From positions 2,393,501 to 2,457,500 of the forward strand of contig NZ_FNTF01000002.1 in NCBI RefSeq assembly GCF_900105495.1: DNA of 64,000 nt. The letters are read 5' to 3'. The stretch is from Pseudomonas frederiksbergensis. Its GTDB lineage: Bacteria > Pseudomonadota > Gammaproteobacteria > Pseudomonadales > Pseudomonadaceae. The position numbers and the translations under genes were made by a program. Under the pieces are notes generated by a model. It was given only the letters and a program-made list of their open reading frames with translations. It had not been told where the DNA came from and searched no databases. Of this stretch, positions 16,362 to 25,664 are shown piece by piece; position 1 is the stretch's first letter; every line of letters starts with the position of its first letter.

Positions 16362-17921
16362 CTACGACTCTTCCGCCACCTGAGTCGGAATCGGTTCCGG
16401 CGTGGGGGTCGGGCCTTCACGGCGGCTCTCCTGGAACCAGTGCAGGGCAATCAGCAATAGTGTCGGAACGCCGAGCAGGGCGGTGATCAGGAAAAAATCG
16501 TGATAACCGAATTTCTCCACCATGACCCCCGAGTAGCCGCCGATCAGGCGTGGCAGCAAGAGCATGATCGAGCTGAGCAGGGCGTACTGGGTCGCGGAGA
16601 ACTTCAGGTTGGTCAGGCTCGACAGGTAGGCGACAAACGCTGAGGTCGCCAGGCCCGAGCTGAAGTTATCCAGGGAAATGGTGGCGATCAGCATGTTCAG
16701 GTTGGCGCCCATGTCGGCGAGCATCAGGAACAGCAGGTTGGTGCCGGCTGATGCAATGCCGCCGATGAGCAGAATCGGCAAGATACCGAAGCGCACAATC
16801 AGCAGGCCGCCCATGCCGGCACCGACCAGCGTCATGATCAGGCCAAAGATCTTGCTGACGCTGGCAATCTGGTCCTTGGTGAAGCCCTGGTCGATGTAGA
16901 ACACATTCGCCATCACGCCCATGACCGTATCGGACATCCGATAGGTGGCGATTAGTCCAAGCAACAGGAACGCTTGCCAGCGGTAGCGCAGAATGAAGTC
17001 GTTGATCGGCGTCAGCACCGGCGCCAGGCCACGGCGGCCAATGGCCGACAGGCACATGGCGGTGAGCGTGGTGTAGAGGATCGCCCGCAGGAATGCGCGG
17101 TCTTCGAGCAGCAGGTCGAGCACGCTCACACCGTCGAACAGGACGCTGGCGAAATCGGTGTTGTACAACTGAGTGAACATGGCCGGCACGGAAACCAACA
17201 GCACGATCAGCACAAACACCGATGCCAGTTGATGCACAAAGCTGTAGCGCCCGGCCTGAAGCTGGGTGCGCAGCGGCACCGGCGGTTCGCGCATGAAAAA
17301 GGACGTGAGCAGTGCCGGAACCATCAAGGCACCGAACAGGATGTAGGTGCCGGCCCATGCCGAATGCTTATAGTTGAAACCGGTAGAGCCGAAGCCTTCA
17401 GCGAAGAACAGGGCGCCAGCGGTGGCCAGCAGCGCGGCGATCCGATAACCGGACATGTAACTGGCGGCGAGGGCGGCCTGACGAGTGTCGTCGGCGATTT
17501 CCAGGCGATAGGCGTCGACCGCGATGTCTTGCGTCGCCGAAGCGAAGGCGACAACTACAGCAATAGCGATCAGCCACGACAAATGCTTTTGCGGGTCGCA
17601 GAAACCCATCCCGATCAGGCCGAGAATGACCAGTGCCTGTGAAAGTACCAGCCAGGAACGTCGGCGACCGAGCTTGCCGAGCAATGGCAGGCGCCATTGG
17701 TCGAGCAGCGGTGACCAGACCCATTTAAAGGCGTAGGCCAGGCCGATGAGGCTTGCATAGCCAATGGTTTCGCGAGCCACACCGGCTTCACGCAGCCAGA
17801 CTGAAAGTGTCGAAAACACCAGCATGTAGGGCAGGCCGGCGGCGAAACCAAGCAGCAACAGTACAAGCGTCGAAGGGCTGGCATAGGCGGCGAGCGCGGC
17901 GCGCCAGGTTTTACGGGGCAT
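16362..17921 (-). CDS. ampG: AmpG-type muropeptide permease (MFS)
   Basis: Inner-membrane MFS transporter importing GlcNAc-anhydroMurNAc peptides for cell-wall recycling, and so feeding AmpR/AmpC control. The 519-residue protein shows about twelve to fourteen hydrophobic segments. Early sequence LLLLGFAAGLPYMLVFSTLS, EAGVARETIGYASLIGLAYA and FKWVWSPLLDQWRLPLLG is characteristic of AmpG. FASATQDIAVDAYRLEI follows at about 128-144. The length fits Pseudomonas AmpG. Pseudomonas can carry two AmpG-like proteins (AmpG and AmpP), so the exact assignment is slightly uncertain. Confidence 0.88.
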   Translation of the reverse strand: MPRKTWRAALAAYASPSTLVLLLLGFAAGLPYMLVFSTLSVWLREAGVARETIGYASLIGLAYAFKWVWSPLLDQWRLPLLGKLGRRRSWLVLSQALVILGLIGMGFCDPQKHLSWLIAIAVVVAFASATQDIAVDAYRLEIADDTRQAALAASYMSGYRIAALLATAGALFFAEGFGSTGFNYKHSAWAGTYILFGALMVPALLTSFFMREPPVPLRTQLQAGRYSFVHQLASVFVLIVLLVSVPAMFTQLYNTDFASVLFDGVSVLDLLLEDRAFLRAILYTTLTAMCLSAIGRRGLAPVLTPINDFILRYRWQAFLLLGLIATYRMSDTVMGVMANVFYIDQGFTKDQIASVSKIFGLIMTLVGAGMGGLLIVRFGILPILLIGGIASAGTNLLFLMLADMGANLNMLIATISLDNFSSGLATSAFVAYLSSLTNLKFSATQYALLSSIMLLLPRLIGGYSGVMVEKFGYHDFFLITALLGVPTLLLIALHWFQESRREGPTPTPEPIPTQVAEES

Positions 17922-17965
17922 GGGCTGGAGTCTGCCTCAAGAAATACGGAAACAAAGCGCGCACT

Positions 17966-18319
17966 CTAACCGCTGTGCTCTACCGGGCGCCAGCCATGGC
18001 GCTGAATATCAACACGATTGTTCAGGATACTGATGCCCTCCATGCGCAAACGCGCGCGTTGTTCATCCCCCGAAGGGCTGCCGGCAGGCAAGCTGATACG
18101 TCCGCCGGCGCCGAGCACGCGGTGCCAGGGTAATTTGCTGTCGCCCGGCAGTTGGCTCAGCGTTCGCCCGACGAAGCGGGCGGCGCGACCCAGTCCCGCC
18201 AACTCGGCGAGCTGACCATAACTGACAACTTTGCCCTCGGGGACTTGCGCCAGAGTCAGGTACAACGCCGTGCGTCGGATTTGCGCCGGACTATCGGTAG
18301 CAGTGAGTGAGTCGGTCAC
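17966..18319 (-). CDS. Alkyltransferase-like protein (ATL), MGMT family
   Basis: The 117-residue protein covers only the C-terminal DNA-binding domain of O6-alkylguanine-DNA alkyltransferase. The helix-turn-helix VVSYGQLAELAG and arginine-finger region GRAARFVGRTLSQLP are present. The active-site PCHRV is PWHRV here: the acceptor cysteine is tryptophan, as in ATL proteins. These bind alkylated guanine without repairing it and flag it for nucleotide excision repair. It stands alone between ampG (same strand, downstream) and the divergent DUF481 gene. Confidence 0.92.
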   Translation of the reverse strand: MTDSLTATDSPAQIRRTALYLTLAQVPEGKVVSYGQLAELAGLGRAARFVGRTLSQLPGDSKLPWHRVLGAGGRISLPAGSPSGDEQRARLRMEGISILNNRVDIQRHGWRPVEHSG

Positions 18320-18483
18320 ATCGGCAGTTCCTGAAAAAAGTTCGCTTTACCGTCTGTAGAGTAAATCCTGGATCACCTATTGAGAAATGAACTCATTAGA
18401 AATAGTTGGGTCAGTCCTTGCTAGGGTCTTATTCGTATGGATAATGCCGACTTTTTTTCGCAAACTTGAGCCTGTATTTGCTT

Positions 18484-19491
18484 ATGTTGTCCAGAACCCT
18501 GCTGTGCCTCGCTGTCGTCAGTGCCTCCACACCCTTGCTCGCCGATACTGTCTGGTTGAAGAACGGTGACAAGCTGAGCGGCAAGATCGTCGTTTTCGAT
18601 GGCGGCAAGCTGTTGATCCAGACCGAATACGCCGGTGCCGTCCCGATCGACTGGAAGCAGGTCAAAACCCTGGAAAGCGATCAACAGTTGCTGGTCAAGC
18701 AGGATGCCTACAACGGTGAAAAAGCCAAGGCACTGCATGCGGCAGAAGACGGCAAGGTCACCCTGGCCAATGGTGACACTCCCAAGACGGTGGAGCTGGC
18801 AAGCATTCAGCAGATTCTCAAGCCCAAGCCTGTCGTTGAGGATTTGGTGTGGAAGGGCAATGTCGATGCCGCGCTGGATTATCAGCGAGCCGAAAAAGAC
18901 ACCGACGATTACGATATCGACTTCAAGACCAGTGCGCGTCATGGCAGGTGGCGACATACCGCTGAAGGCGAGTACAACCGCGAATTTCAGGATGACGTGG
19001 TCACTACCGACAACTGGCGCGGCGAATACTCGCTCGACCGCTTCCTGACCGAAAAGTGGTTCTGGCAGGGGCGCGCAGTCTATAAGCGTGACAAGGTCGA
19101 AGAGCTCTCTCGTCAGCGCACCGTCGGTACCGGTCCGGGTTACCAGTTCTGGGATAACGAACTGGGCGCATTCTCGCTAGGCTCGCTGCTCAACCGCACG
19201 GACTATGAGTTCAGTAATGGCAACAAGGAAAACTTCTACTCCCTGGCGATGAAGTGGGATTACAACCGCTACCTGATCGGCAAGAAGGTGGAATTCTTCA
19301 CCAATGGCGAAGTGGGCAAGCCGTTGTCGGACGTGGCGGATTACGCGCTCGATGCCGAACTGGGCTTGCGCTACAAGGTGACCGATTGGGCTTCGCTTAA
19401 CCTGAAGGCCGAGCGAGATATCATCAGCGGCACCGACGATGCGGATTTGAACAAGACCCGCTACACCGCCGGGTTTGGCGTGACTTGGTAA
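18484..19491 (+). CDS. DUF481 family outer-membrane-associated protein
   Basis: From the ATG at 18484 the protein is 335 residues, with a Sec signal peptide MLSRTLLCLAVVSASTPLLA. A TTG six codons earlier (18466) is an alternative; neither has a strong ribosome-binding site. Residues about 20-110 are a small beta domain (TVWLKNGDKLSGKIVVFDG). From about 125 to the C-terminal F-x-VTW the alternating pattern of short strands is typical of DUF481, a predicted beta-barrel ending in an aromatic residue. Function unknown. It is followed by its own terminator. Confidence 0.8.
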   Translation: MLSRTLLCLAVVSASTPLLADTVWLKNGDKLSGKIVVFDGGKLLIQTEYAGAVPIDWKQVKTLESDQQLLVKQDAYNGEKAKALHAAEDGKVTLANGDTPKTVELASIQQILKPKPVVEDLVWKGNVDAALDYQRAEKDTDDYDIDFKTSARHGRWRHTAEGEYNREFQDDVVTTDNWRGEYSLDRFLTEKWFWQGRAVYKRDKVEELSRQRTVGTGPGYQFWDNELGAFSLGSLLNRTDYEFSNGNKENFYSLAMKWDYNRYLIGKKVEFFTNGEVGKPLSDVADYALDAELGLRYKVTDWASLNLKAERDIISGTDDADLNKTRYTAGFGVTW

Positions 19492-19496
19492 GACGC

Positions 19497-19529
19497 AAAA
19501 AATCGCAGCCATGGGCTGCGATTTTTTTT
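19497..19529 (+). terminator. Terminator after the DUF481 gene
   Basis: AATCGCAGCC-ATG-GGCTGCGATT stem followed by T8, right after the stop codon. Confidence 0.9.
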
Positions 19530-19550
19530 GCCTGCAAAACAGACAGGCAC

Positions 19551-19582
19551 AAAAAAGCCCCGCTTTGAGGGCGGGGCTTTTT
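19551..19582 (-). terminator. Terminator of the cold-shock gene
   Basis: AAAGCCCCGC and GCGGGGCTTT around a short loop with a T run on the minus strand, 18 bp past the cold-shock stop codon. Confidence 0.9.
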
Positions 19583-19599
19583 ACTAAAGCAAGTACAAG

Positions 19600-19809
19600 T
19601 TAGATAACTTGAACTTCTTCAGCTTGCATGCCTTTCTGACCGCGGGTAGCGATGAAAGAAACCTGTTGGCCTTCTTTCAGGCTTTTGAAGCCGTCGGATT
19701 GGATAGCTTTGAAGTGAACGAACAGGTCGTCACCGGATTGTGGAGTGATGAAGCCGAAGCCTTTTTCATCGTTGAACCACTTAACGGTACCAGTTTGGCG
19801 ATTAGACAT
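19600..19809 (-). CDS. Cold-shock protein (CspA family)
   Basis: The 69-residue single cold-shock domain protein binds single-stranded RNA/DNA and acts as an RNA chaperone. RNP1 is KGFGFITP (about 16-23) and RNP2 is DLFVHF (about 28-33). The start [15 protein letters not shown] is standard. AAGGAG lies 7 nt before the ATG. Pseudomonas has several paralogues and I cannot say which one this is. It has a long upstream region, as expected for a cold-shock leader, and a strong terminator. Confidence 0.95.
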   Translation of the reverse strand: MSNRQTGTVKWFNDEKGFGFITPQSGDDLFVHFKAIQSDGFKSLKEGQQVSFIATRGQKGMQAEEVQVI

Positions 19810-20164
19810 GGTGTAACTCCTTGAACAAAGATAACTGCGACGCAGGAAGAACCCTGGCCGAGACTGAGTGCAAAGAGCAGGAAAAATTCTTGTAGATGGT
19901 TGGATCGAAATTCAACATATCGTGTAGAGATTCTCAGTGACACAAGCAGCACAGTGGCGCCACCTTAACCCTTTTTCCGGAACGTGCCAATGCTTCCTGC
20001 AAAGGTTTCTCTGTTTTCGTGACTGACGGTCCGCCGGTTTACCCGCAAGGGCCGGAAATTACGGGGGTATCGGCAAAGTTTGTGCCTCGGACTTTGAACC
20101 CGAAGCGTGCGCCCGGTAAGATGCCGGACAGATTTTTTCCACCTCGCTATTCAGGACACCCGCC
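19810..20164. other. Divergent intergenic region between the cold-shock gene and dcd
   Basis: 355 bp with no supportable gene. It must contain the cold-shock promoter and long 5' leader (minus strand) and the dcd promoter (plus strand). I could not place promoter hexamers with confidence. Confidence 0.5.
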
Positions 20165-20731
20165 ATGAGCATCAAATCGGACAAGTGGATTCGCCGCATG
20201 GCGCAAGAGCACGGCATGATCGAGCCCTTCGTAGAGCGCCAGATGCGCGGCGAAGGCGCCGACCGAGTGATTTCCTACGGCGTGTCGAGCTATGGCTACG
20301 ACGTACGCTGCGCCGATGAATTCAAAGTGTTCACCAACATCAATTCGGCGACCGTTGATCCGAAGAACTTCGACGAGAAGAGCTTCGTCGACGTCAAGAG
20401 CGATGTCTGCATCATTCCGCCGAACTCCTTTGCCTTGGCACGCACCGTGGAATTCTTCCGTATTCCGCGCAATGTGCTGACGATCTGTCTGGGTAAAAGC
20501 ACCTACGCGCGTTGCGGCATTATCGTCAACGTGACGCCGCTTGAGCCTGAGTGGGAAGGCCACGTGACCCTGGAATTCTCCAACACCACCACGCTGCCGG
20601 CAAAAATCTACGCCAACGAAGGTGTGGCTCAGATGCTGTTCTTCGAATCCGACGAAGAGTGCGAAGTGTCCTACAAGGACCGTGGCGGCAAGTATCAGGG
20701 CCAGCGCGGCGTCACCCTGCCGCGCACCTGA
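20165..20731 (+). CDS. dcd: dCTP deaminase
   Basis: Converts dCTP to dUTP in thymidylate synthesis; acts as a trimer. The 188-residue length is that of the Gram-negative enzyme. Conserved parts are [18 protein letters not shown] (nucleotide-binding), [21 protein letters not shown] with the catalytic glutamate region, [12 protein letters not shown], and the C-terminal lid [15 protein letters not shown]. No terminator is visible before the next small gene, so they may be co-transcribed. Confidence 0.96.
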   Translation: MSIKSDKWIRRMAQEHGMIEPFVERQMRGEGADRVISYGVSSYGYDVRCADEFKVFTNINSATVDPKNFDEKSFVDVKSDVCIIPPNSFALARTVEFFRIPRNVLTICLGKSTYARCGIIVNVTPLEPEWEGHVTLEFSNTTTLPAKIYANEGVAQMLFFESDEECEVSYKDRGGKYQGQRGVTLPRT

Positions 20732-20837
20732 TCCGTTCGTCTGGCAAATCGTGGGAATTCTTGAGCGGGTAGACACTCTATGGGGTGTACTGCCCGGTTC
20801 GCGCAACGCGGACGGGGCCATCGCTCAGGAGTGCTTT

Positions 20838-21047
20838 ATGAAGATCGATCCGCGAATAAGTGCCGAACTGGCAAGGCTTGAGCCCAATCAGGTTGGCGTT
20901 TTGGCCTGGTCCTTGTTGGCACATCCACCTATCGACATGGCAGGGGGTATCCCCGGTCAGCCTGATCCCGATACCCCCAACGAACAACCCACCGAGCCCG
21001 GTGAGCCTACCTTGCCGGATGAGCCGCCTCCTGCGCCCGTTGCCTGA
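20838..21047 (+). CDS. Small protein with proline-rich tail, unknown function
   Basis: A 69-residue product, MKIDPRISAELARLEPNQVG followed by an Asp/Glu/Pro/Thr-rich tail ending PDEPPPAPVA. AGGAG lies 6 nt before the ATG, and the N-terminal half looks like a short amphipathic helix. I recall similar short proteins in Pseudomonas but no function. It is the second gene after dcd, 106 bp away. It is short and low-complexity, hence moderate confidence. Confidence 0.6.
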   Translation: MKIDPRISAELARLEPNQVGVLAWSLLAHPPIDMAGGIPGQPDPDTPNEQPTEPGEPTLPDEPPPAPVA

Positions 21048-21060
21048 TACCGAAACGCGT

Positions 21061-21146
21061 GTAGGAGCAAAGCTTGCTCGCGATGAACGCGACGCGGTCT
21101 ATTAACGACCGAGTTATCGTTCATCGCGAGCAAGCTTTGCTCCTAC
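21061..21146. repeat. REP pair (REPIN), family A variant
   Basis: GTAGGAGCAAAGCTTGCTCG...CGATGAACG and its inverted copy CGTTCATCGCGAGCAAGCTT...TGCTCCTAC. The arms differ from the TGTGGGAGCGAGCCTG form by a few bases. It lies between two convergent transcripts. Confidence 0.9.
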
Positions 21147-21158
21147 GGGTGGTGGGGG

Positions 21159-21923
21159 TTACTTGAGGTTGCCGCTCAGGAATTGCTTCAACCGCTCGCT
21201 CTTCGGATTGCCCAGCACGTCTTCCGGTGTACCTTCCTCCTCCACCAATCCCTGGTGCAGGAACAGCACCTGATTCGAGACCTTGCGGGCGAAGCTCATT
21301 TCGTGGGTCACCATGATCATGGTTCGGCCTTCCTCGGCCAGGCCCTGGATCACCCTGAGCACCTCACCCACCAGTTCGGGGTCGAGGGCCGAGGTGGGTT
21401 CGTCGAACAGCATCACTTCCGGCTCCATGGCGAGTGCCCGGGCAATTGCCACGCGTTGCTGCTGACCGCCGGAAAGAAACGCCGGGTATTGATCCGCCAC
21501 GCGCGAGGCCAGGCCCACTTTGTCGAGATAGCGTCGGGCACGGTCTTCGGCTTCCTGCTTGCTGCACCCCAGCACCCGGCGCGGGGCCATGGTGATGTTT
21601 TCCAGTACCGTCATGTGGCTCCACAGATTGAAGTGCTGGAACACCATGGCCAGGCGGGTGCGGATCCGTTGCAGTTCATTGGCATCGGCCACGTGCATAC
21701 CGTGGCGATCCTTGATCATGCGGATGTTCTGGCCGTCCAGGCTCATGGCGCCGTCATTGGGCTGTTCGAGAAAGTTGATGCAGCGCAGGAAGGTACTTTT
21801 GCCCGAGCCGCTGGCGCCGATCAGGCTGATGACGTCGCCGGTGTTGGCCTTGAGCGAAACGCCTTTGAGTACTTGATGTTCGCCATAGCTTTTATGCAGG
21901 CCTTCAATGGTCAGTTTGTACAT
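21159..21923 (-). CDS. aotP: Basic amino acid ABC transporter, ATP-binding protein (AotP/HisP type)
   Basis: ATPase of an arginine/ornithine/histidine importer, 254 residues. Walker [10 protein letters not shown] (about 36-44), signature [15 protein letters not shown], Walker [15 protein letters not shown] and the switch histidine in MVTHEM are intact. I start at the ATG at 21923 ([14 protein letters not shown]); the frame extends upstream but without family likeness. It is the last gene of the operon. In P. aeruginosa the aot operon is followed by argR; here a REP pair follows instead. Confidence 0.92.
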   Translation of the reverse strand: MYKLTIEGLHKSYGEHQVLKGVSLKANTGDVISLIGASGSGKSTFLRCINFLEQPNDGAMSLDGQNIRMIKDRHGMHVADANELQRIRTRLAMVFQHFNLWSHMTVLENITMAPRRVLGCSKQEAEDRARRYLDKVGLASRVADQYPAFLSGGQQQRVAIARALAMEPEVMLFDEPTSALDPELVGEVLRVIQGLAEEGRTMIMVTHEMSFARKVSNQVLFLHQGLVEEEGTPEDVLGNPKSERLKQFLSGNLK

Positions 21924-21936
21924 GGGGCATGCATCC

Positions 21937-23055
21937 TCAAGGCGAAAGTAGGTAGCCACTGCGATAGGCTTCGGTGCCCGCAATGTGGGCGATCACCATG
22001 CCGGCAGTGGCCATGCGCCGTAGCGAGCGGGCGTACATCAACCCGGCGACGGTGCAATGAACGGGGGTGACGCGGTCAAGGATCGGGTCGATGATTTCAG
22101 CGATCAGTTGCCCGGCTTCGAGGTATTCCCCGGGTAGCGCGGTGAACACCAGCAGCCCGCCGACCGGTGTCGCTACCGGTTCAACGCCGGCTAGCGGCGT
22201 AGCCGGGTAGGGCAGTTCAGGCAGCGAAGCAGGTTCGCCGGCAATGGCGCCGAAGTGAGTCAGGTAATTGATCAGCGCCTGGCAATCGAGGCTGGCCAGC
22301 GGGTGATTGACGTCACCCTGGCCACGCAATTCGACGGTGACCGAAAAACTGCCCAGCGGAATATCGAAGTGTTCGCCGAAGCGTTCCTTCAACTGCCACC
22401 AGAGCAGGGTGAAACATTCATCGAACGACTGACCGCCGGAGTCGGTGGCCAGCAGGCTGGCTTCGGCACCGATATAACGCGCCAATGGCTCGACCTGCGG
22501 CCAGGCCTCGGGCGTGGTGTAAAGGTGCGCGACCGCTTCGAAATCGCAATGCAGGTCCAGCACCATGTCGGCATCGCAGGCTAGCCGTTGCAGAACCAGG
22601 CGCTGGGATTGCAGTTGCGTGCTGGCGGTCTGTCGGGCGAGGGCATTGCGCAGGCTGCTGCGAATCAGTTCGAGGTTGCGCTGCGGATCGTCGCCGAGCC
22701 GGCCTTCGATCTCGTTGCCGACGGCTTCGCTCAGATCGACGAACCAGCGATTGAAGTTCTGCCCGCTTTCGAGGTCGTAACGGCCCAGCGGTACATCCAT
22801 CAGTATTTGTTCGAGGCCAACCGGATTGGCCACCGGCACCAGCACGATTTCGCTGCGCAGACGGCCGGCGGCTTCGAGTTCCGCCAGACGTTGCTTGAGG
22901 TGCCAGGCAACCAGCATGCCGGGCATTTCGTCGGCATGCAGGGATGACTGGATGTAAATCTTGCCTTTGGCCGATGAGGGGCCGAAGTGAAAGCTGTGAA
23001 TCTGTCGAGCGGTCCCCGGCAGCGGGGCCAGCAAGTCATGAATCTGGTGGCGCAT
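21937..23055 (-). CDS. aotO: AotO-like protein, M14/succinylglutamate desuccinylase-aspartoacylase family
   Basis: The 372-residue protein has the zinc-binding motif of this family: [14 protein letters not shown] (H and E ligands, about 40-53) and a later [10 protein letters not shown] (about 161-170), which supplies the second histidine. It occupies the aotO position between the permease and ATPase genes, as in the P. aeruginosa aotJQMOP operon, where it is not needed for transport. Possibly it deacylates amino acid derivatives; the substrate is unknown. Confidence 0.85.
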   Translation of the reverse strand: MRHQIHDLLAPLPGTARQIHSFHFGPSSAKGKIYIQSSLHADEMPGMLVAWHLKQRLAELEAAGRLRSEIVLVPVANPVGLEQILMDVPLGRYDLESGQNFNRWFVDLSEAVGNEIEGRLGDDPQRNLELIRSSLRNALARQTASTQLQSQRLVLQRLACDADMVLDLHCDFEAVAHLYTTPEAWPQVEPLARYIGAEASLLATDSGGQSFDECFTLLWWQLKERFGEHFDIPLGSFSVTVELRGQGDVNHPLASLDCQALINYLTHFGAIAGEPASLPELPYPATPLAGVEPVATPVGGLLVFTALPGEYLEAGQLIAEIIDPILDRVTPVHCTVAGLMYARSLRRMATAGMVIAHIAGTEAYRSGYLLSP

Positions 23056-23079
23056 GTCTCTTTATCCCTAAAGCGGGTC

Positions 23080-23790
23080 CTAGTGGGTCGGCCCGAGGAA
23101 GGCCAGCCATCGGCGTTCGGCGAGGCGGAACAGGCCGACCAGCGCAAAGGTAACGGTCAGGTAGATCAGCGCGGCGATGCCGAACGACTGGAAGGTCAGG
23201 AAGGTCGCCGAGTTGGCGTCCCGCGCGACTTTCAATACGTCCGGGATGGTCGCGGTGAATGCCACGGTGGTCGAGTGCAGCATCAAAATCACTTCGTTGC
23301 TGTAATAAGGCAACGAACGACGCAGGGCCGAAGGCATGATCACGTAGGCATAAAGCTTCCAGCCTGTCAGACCGTAAGCCTTGGCCGCTTCCACTTCACC
23401 ATGCGCCATGCTGCGAATCGCCCCGGCGAAAATCTCCGTGGTGTAGGCACAGGTGTTCAGGGCGAAGGCCAGGATCGTGCAGTTCATCGCATCGCGAAAG
23501 AACGCATCCAGCACAGGTTGGGCGCGCACGGCGGCCAAACTGTAAATCCCGGTGTAGCAGATCAGCAGCTGAATATAGAGCGGCGTACCCCGGAACAGAT
23601 AGGTGAAGAACTGAACCGGCCAGCGGATGTAGAAGTGCGGCGAAACCCGGGCGATGGACAGCGGGACCGACACCACGAAACCGATGAAGATCGACGCGCT
23701 GAGCAGCCACATGGTCATGGCCAGGCCGGTGATGTTGTAGCCGTCGGTATAAAGGAAAGGTTTCCAGTATTCCTGCAAGAGCTCGATCAT
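23080..23790 (-). CDS. aotM: Basic amino acid ABC transporter permease (AotM/HisM type)
   Basis: The 236-residue inner-membrane permease has about five hydrophobic segments. The EAA loop AIRSMAHGEVEAAKAYGLTG (about 122-141) contacts the ATPase. It overlaps the preceding aotQ by 4 nt (23787-23790), which indicates translational coupling of the two permease subunits. A heterodimer with AotQ is expected from the HisQM family. Confidence 0.92.
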   Translation of the reverse strand: MIELLQEYWKPFLYTDGYNITGLAMTMWLLSASIFIGFVVSVPLSIARVSPHFYIRWPVQFFTYLFRGTPLYIQLLICYTGIYSLAAVRAQPVLDAFFRDAMNCTILAFALNTCAYTTEIFAGAIRSMAHGEVEAAKAYGLTGWKLYAYVIMPSALRRSLPYYSNEVILMLHSTTVAFTATIPDVLKVARDANSATFLTFQSFGIAALIYLTVTFALVGLFRLAERRWLAFLGPTH

Positions 23791-24515
23791 CGTACGGCCT
23801 CCCGGGAACCGGCGGCGTAGCGGCGTTCGAGCCAGCGCAGGACGAAGTTGGAGGCACTGGTGATCACCAGATAAATCAGTGCTGCAAGCACCAGGAAGTA
23901 GAACAGTTGATAAGTGCTTTTGCCGGCATCCTGCGCCGCCTTGACCAGATCGGCCAGGCCGATGATAGAGACCAGGGCTGTGGCCTTGAGCATCACCATC
24001 CAGTTGTTACCGATACCCGGCAGGGCAAAACGCATCATCTGCGGGAACACCACGATCCAGAAACGCTGGCCGCGCTTGAGGCCATACGCGGTTGCCGCTT
24101 CGACCTGGCCCCGTGGGACCGCGAGAATCGCGCCACGGAAGGTTTCGGTGAAATACGCGCCATAAATGAAGCCCAGGGTGATAACCCCAGCGCTGAACGG
24201 GTTGATCTCGATGTATTCCCATTCCATGAAATCGGTAAACGACGTCAGCCAGGTTTGCAGGCTGTAGAAGATCAACAGCATCAGCACCAGGTCCGGCACA
24301 CCGCGAATCAGTGTGGTGTAGAGCTGGGCCGGTATGCGCACCAGTTTGACTTTTGACAGCTTGGCGCTGGCGCCGAGCAAGCCGAGCAAAACGGCCACCA
24401 ACAGCGACAACACCGACAATTTGATGGTCATCCAGGTGCCTTCCATCAGCAACGGGCCGAAGCCGTGGAGGCTGAAGGCGGAGAGCCCCAGGTTTTGTAA
24501 TAGGTTTTCGAACAT
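23787..24515 (-). CDS. aotQ: Basic amino acid ABC transporter permease (AotQ/HisQ type)
   Basis: The 242-residue membrane permease, partner of AotM. The EAA loop AILAVPRGQVEAATAYGLKR (about 129-148) is clear, with five or so hydrophobic helices. It follows the binding-protein gene after a stable stem-loop, which probably reduces expression of the membrane subunits relative to the binding protein. Confidence 0.92.
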   Translation of the reverse strand: MFENLLQNLGLSAFSLHGFGPLLMEGTWMTIKLSVLSLLVAVLLGLLGASAKLSKVKLVRIPAQLYTTLIRGVPDLVLMLLIFYSLQTWLTSFTDFMEWEYIEINPFSAGVITLGFIYGAYFTETFRGAILAVPRGQVEAATAYGLKRGQRFWIVVFPQMMRFALPGIGNNWMVMLKATALVSIIGLADLVKAAQDAGKSTYQLFYFLVLAALIYLVITSASNFVLRWLERRYAAGSREAVR

Positions 24516-24543
24516 AAATCAGCAACCTGATCGGAAGAAAAAA

Positions 24544-24565
24544 GCGCCCATCGCAAGATGGGCGC
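24544..24565 (-). terminator. Intercistronic stem-loop between aotJ and aotQ (partial terminator or mRNA stabiliser)
   Basis: Perfect 9-bp stem GCGCCCATC/GATGGGCGC with a 4-nt loop, followed on the minus strand by TTTTTTCTT. Its position after a binding-protein gene inside a transport operon suggests attenuation rather than full stop. Confidence 0.75.
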
Positions 24566-24571
24566 CGGGCA

Positions 24572-25354
24572 TCATTTGCCGCTGTACAGATTCAGATCGC
24601 CAAAGTGTTTCTTCTGAATGGTGGCGTAGGTGCCATCTTCGTGTAACGCTTTGATACCTTTATTCAAAAGGTCTTTGAGGTCTTTGTTACCTTTAGAGAT
24701 ACCGATAGCTGTTTTGGACGGCAGCAATTCGCTGTCGACCGGCTTGCTGACTTCGTAGCCTTCGCCTTTTGGCGACTTCAAAAAGCCCAGTTCAGCTTGC
24801 AGCATGTCCTGGATCGCCGCGTCGAGGCGACCGGAAGTCAGGTCCGAATACACCTGATCCTGGTTCTGATAGGCCTGGGTTTTCACCCCGGCCTTGTCCA
24901 GCACGGCTTTAGCGTAGGCTTCCTGAATGGTGCCTTGCTCATAGCCGACGGTCTTGCCCTTCAGCGAAGCGACGTCTGCGGTCAGGCCGGAACCTTTCTT
25001 GAACACGTAGGCGGTTGGGCCGGAGAACAGCTCGTCGGAGAAGTCGATGACTTTTTCGCGGGCCGGGGTGACGGTCATCGAAGAGATCACACCGTCGAAT
25101 TTATTGGCCTTTAAGCCCGGAATCATGCCATCGAAATCACTTTCGACCCATTTGCACTTGACCTTCAGCTCGGCGCAGATCGCGTTACCCAGGTCGATGT
25201 CGAAACCTACCAGGCTACCGTCAGCCGCTTTTGACTCAAACGGAGCGTAGGAAGGATCAACGCCAAAACGCAATTCCTTGTATTCCTTGGCCAGCGCGGA
25301 ACCGGCTGCCATGCACAACGCCAGTGCAGAAAGGGTCAGCAATGCTTTTTTCAT
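24572..25354 (-). CDS. aotJ: Basic amino acid ABC transporter, periplasmic binding protein (AotJ/ArgT type)
   Basis: The 260-residue precursor has a Sec signal peptide (about 1-22, ending SALAKEY). The mature part is a type II periplasmic binding protein: LRFGVDPSYAPFESKAADGS, FDIDLGNAICAEL and FDGVISSMTVTPAREK are the usual LAO/HisJ motifs. It is the first and presumably most highly expressed gene of aotJQMOP. Substrate is likely arginine, ornithine or lysine; histidine is not excluded. Confidence 0.92.
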   Translation of the reverse strand: MKKALLTLSALALCMAAGSALAKEYKELRFGVDPSYAPFESKAADGSLVGFDIDLGNAICAELKVKCKWVESDFDGMIPGLKANKFDGVISSMTVTPAREKVIDFSDELFSGPTAYVFKKGSGLTADVASLKGKTVGYEQGTIQEAYAKAVLDKAGVKTQAYQNQDQVYSDLTSGRLDAAIQDMLQAELGFLKSPKGEGYEVSKPVDSELLPSKTAIGISKGNKDLKDLLNKGIKALHEDGTYATIQKKHFGDLNLYSGK

Positions 25355-25563
25355 TATTCAATCCCTAAAAACCAATATGAGCGCTTGTGGCGCAGAATTA
25401 TTGTTACTGGAAAGCGTAAGACCCTATGAAAGTAGCAATTTCCGAACCAGAGTCCCGAACAAGTGTTTTAAAAGGTGATTCAAGAAATGGCAAGGAGGGA
25501 TTTGTGCACGAAAACGGGCGGTGAGAATTTGATGCACCAACATCGATAGGATCACCACAAAAC
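25355..25563. other. aotJ upstream region
   Basis: About 210 bp between aotJ and a REP pair, expected to hold the aot promoter. I see no gene and could not fix an ArgR box by eye. Confidence 0.45.
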
Positions 25564-25659
25564 CCTGTGGGAGCGAGCCTGCTCGCGATGAGGGAGTGTC
25601 AGTCGAAAAATTGTTAACTGACACACCGCTATCGCGAGCAGGCTCGCTCCCACAAGGGG
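25564..25659. repeat. REP pair (REPIN), family A
   Basis: TGTGGGAGCGAGCCTGCTCG...CGATG and the inverted CGCGAGCAGGCTCGCTCCCA surround a spacer that itself contains AGTGTCAGT/ACTGACAC as inverted arms. It lies immediately after the ligase stop codon. Confidence 0.92.
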
Positions 25660-25664
25660 TCGGA

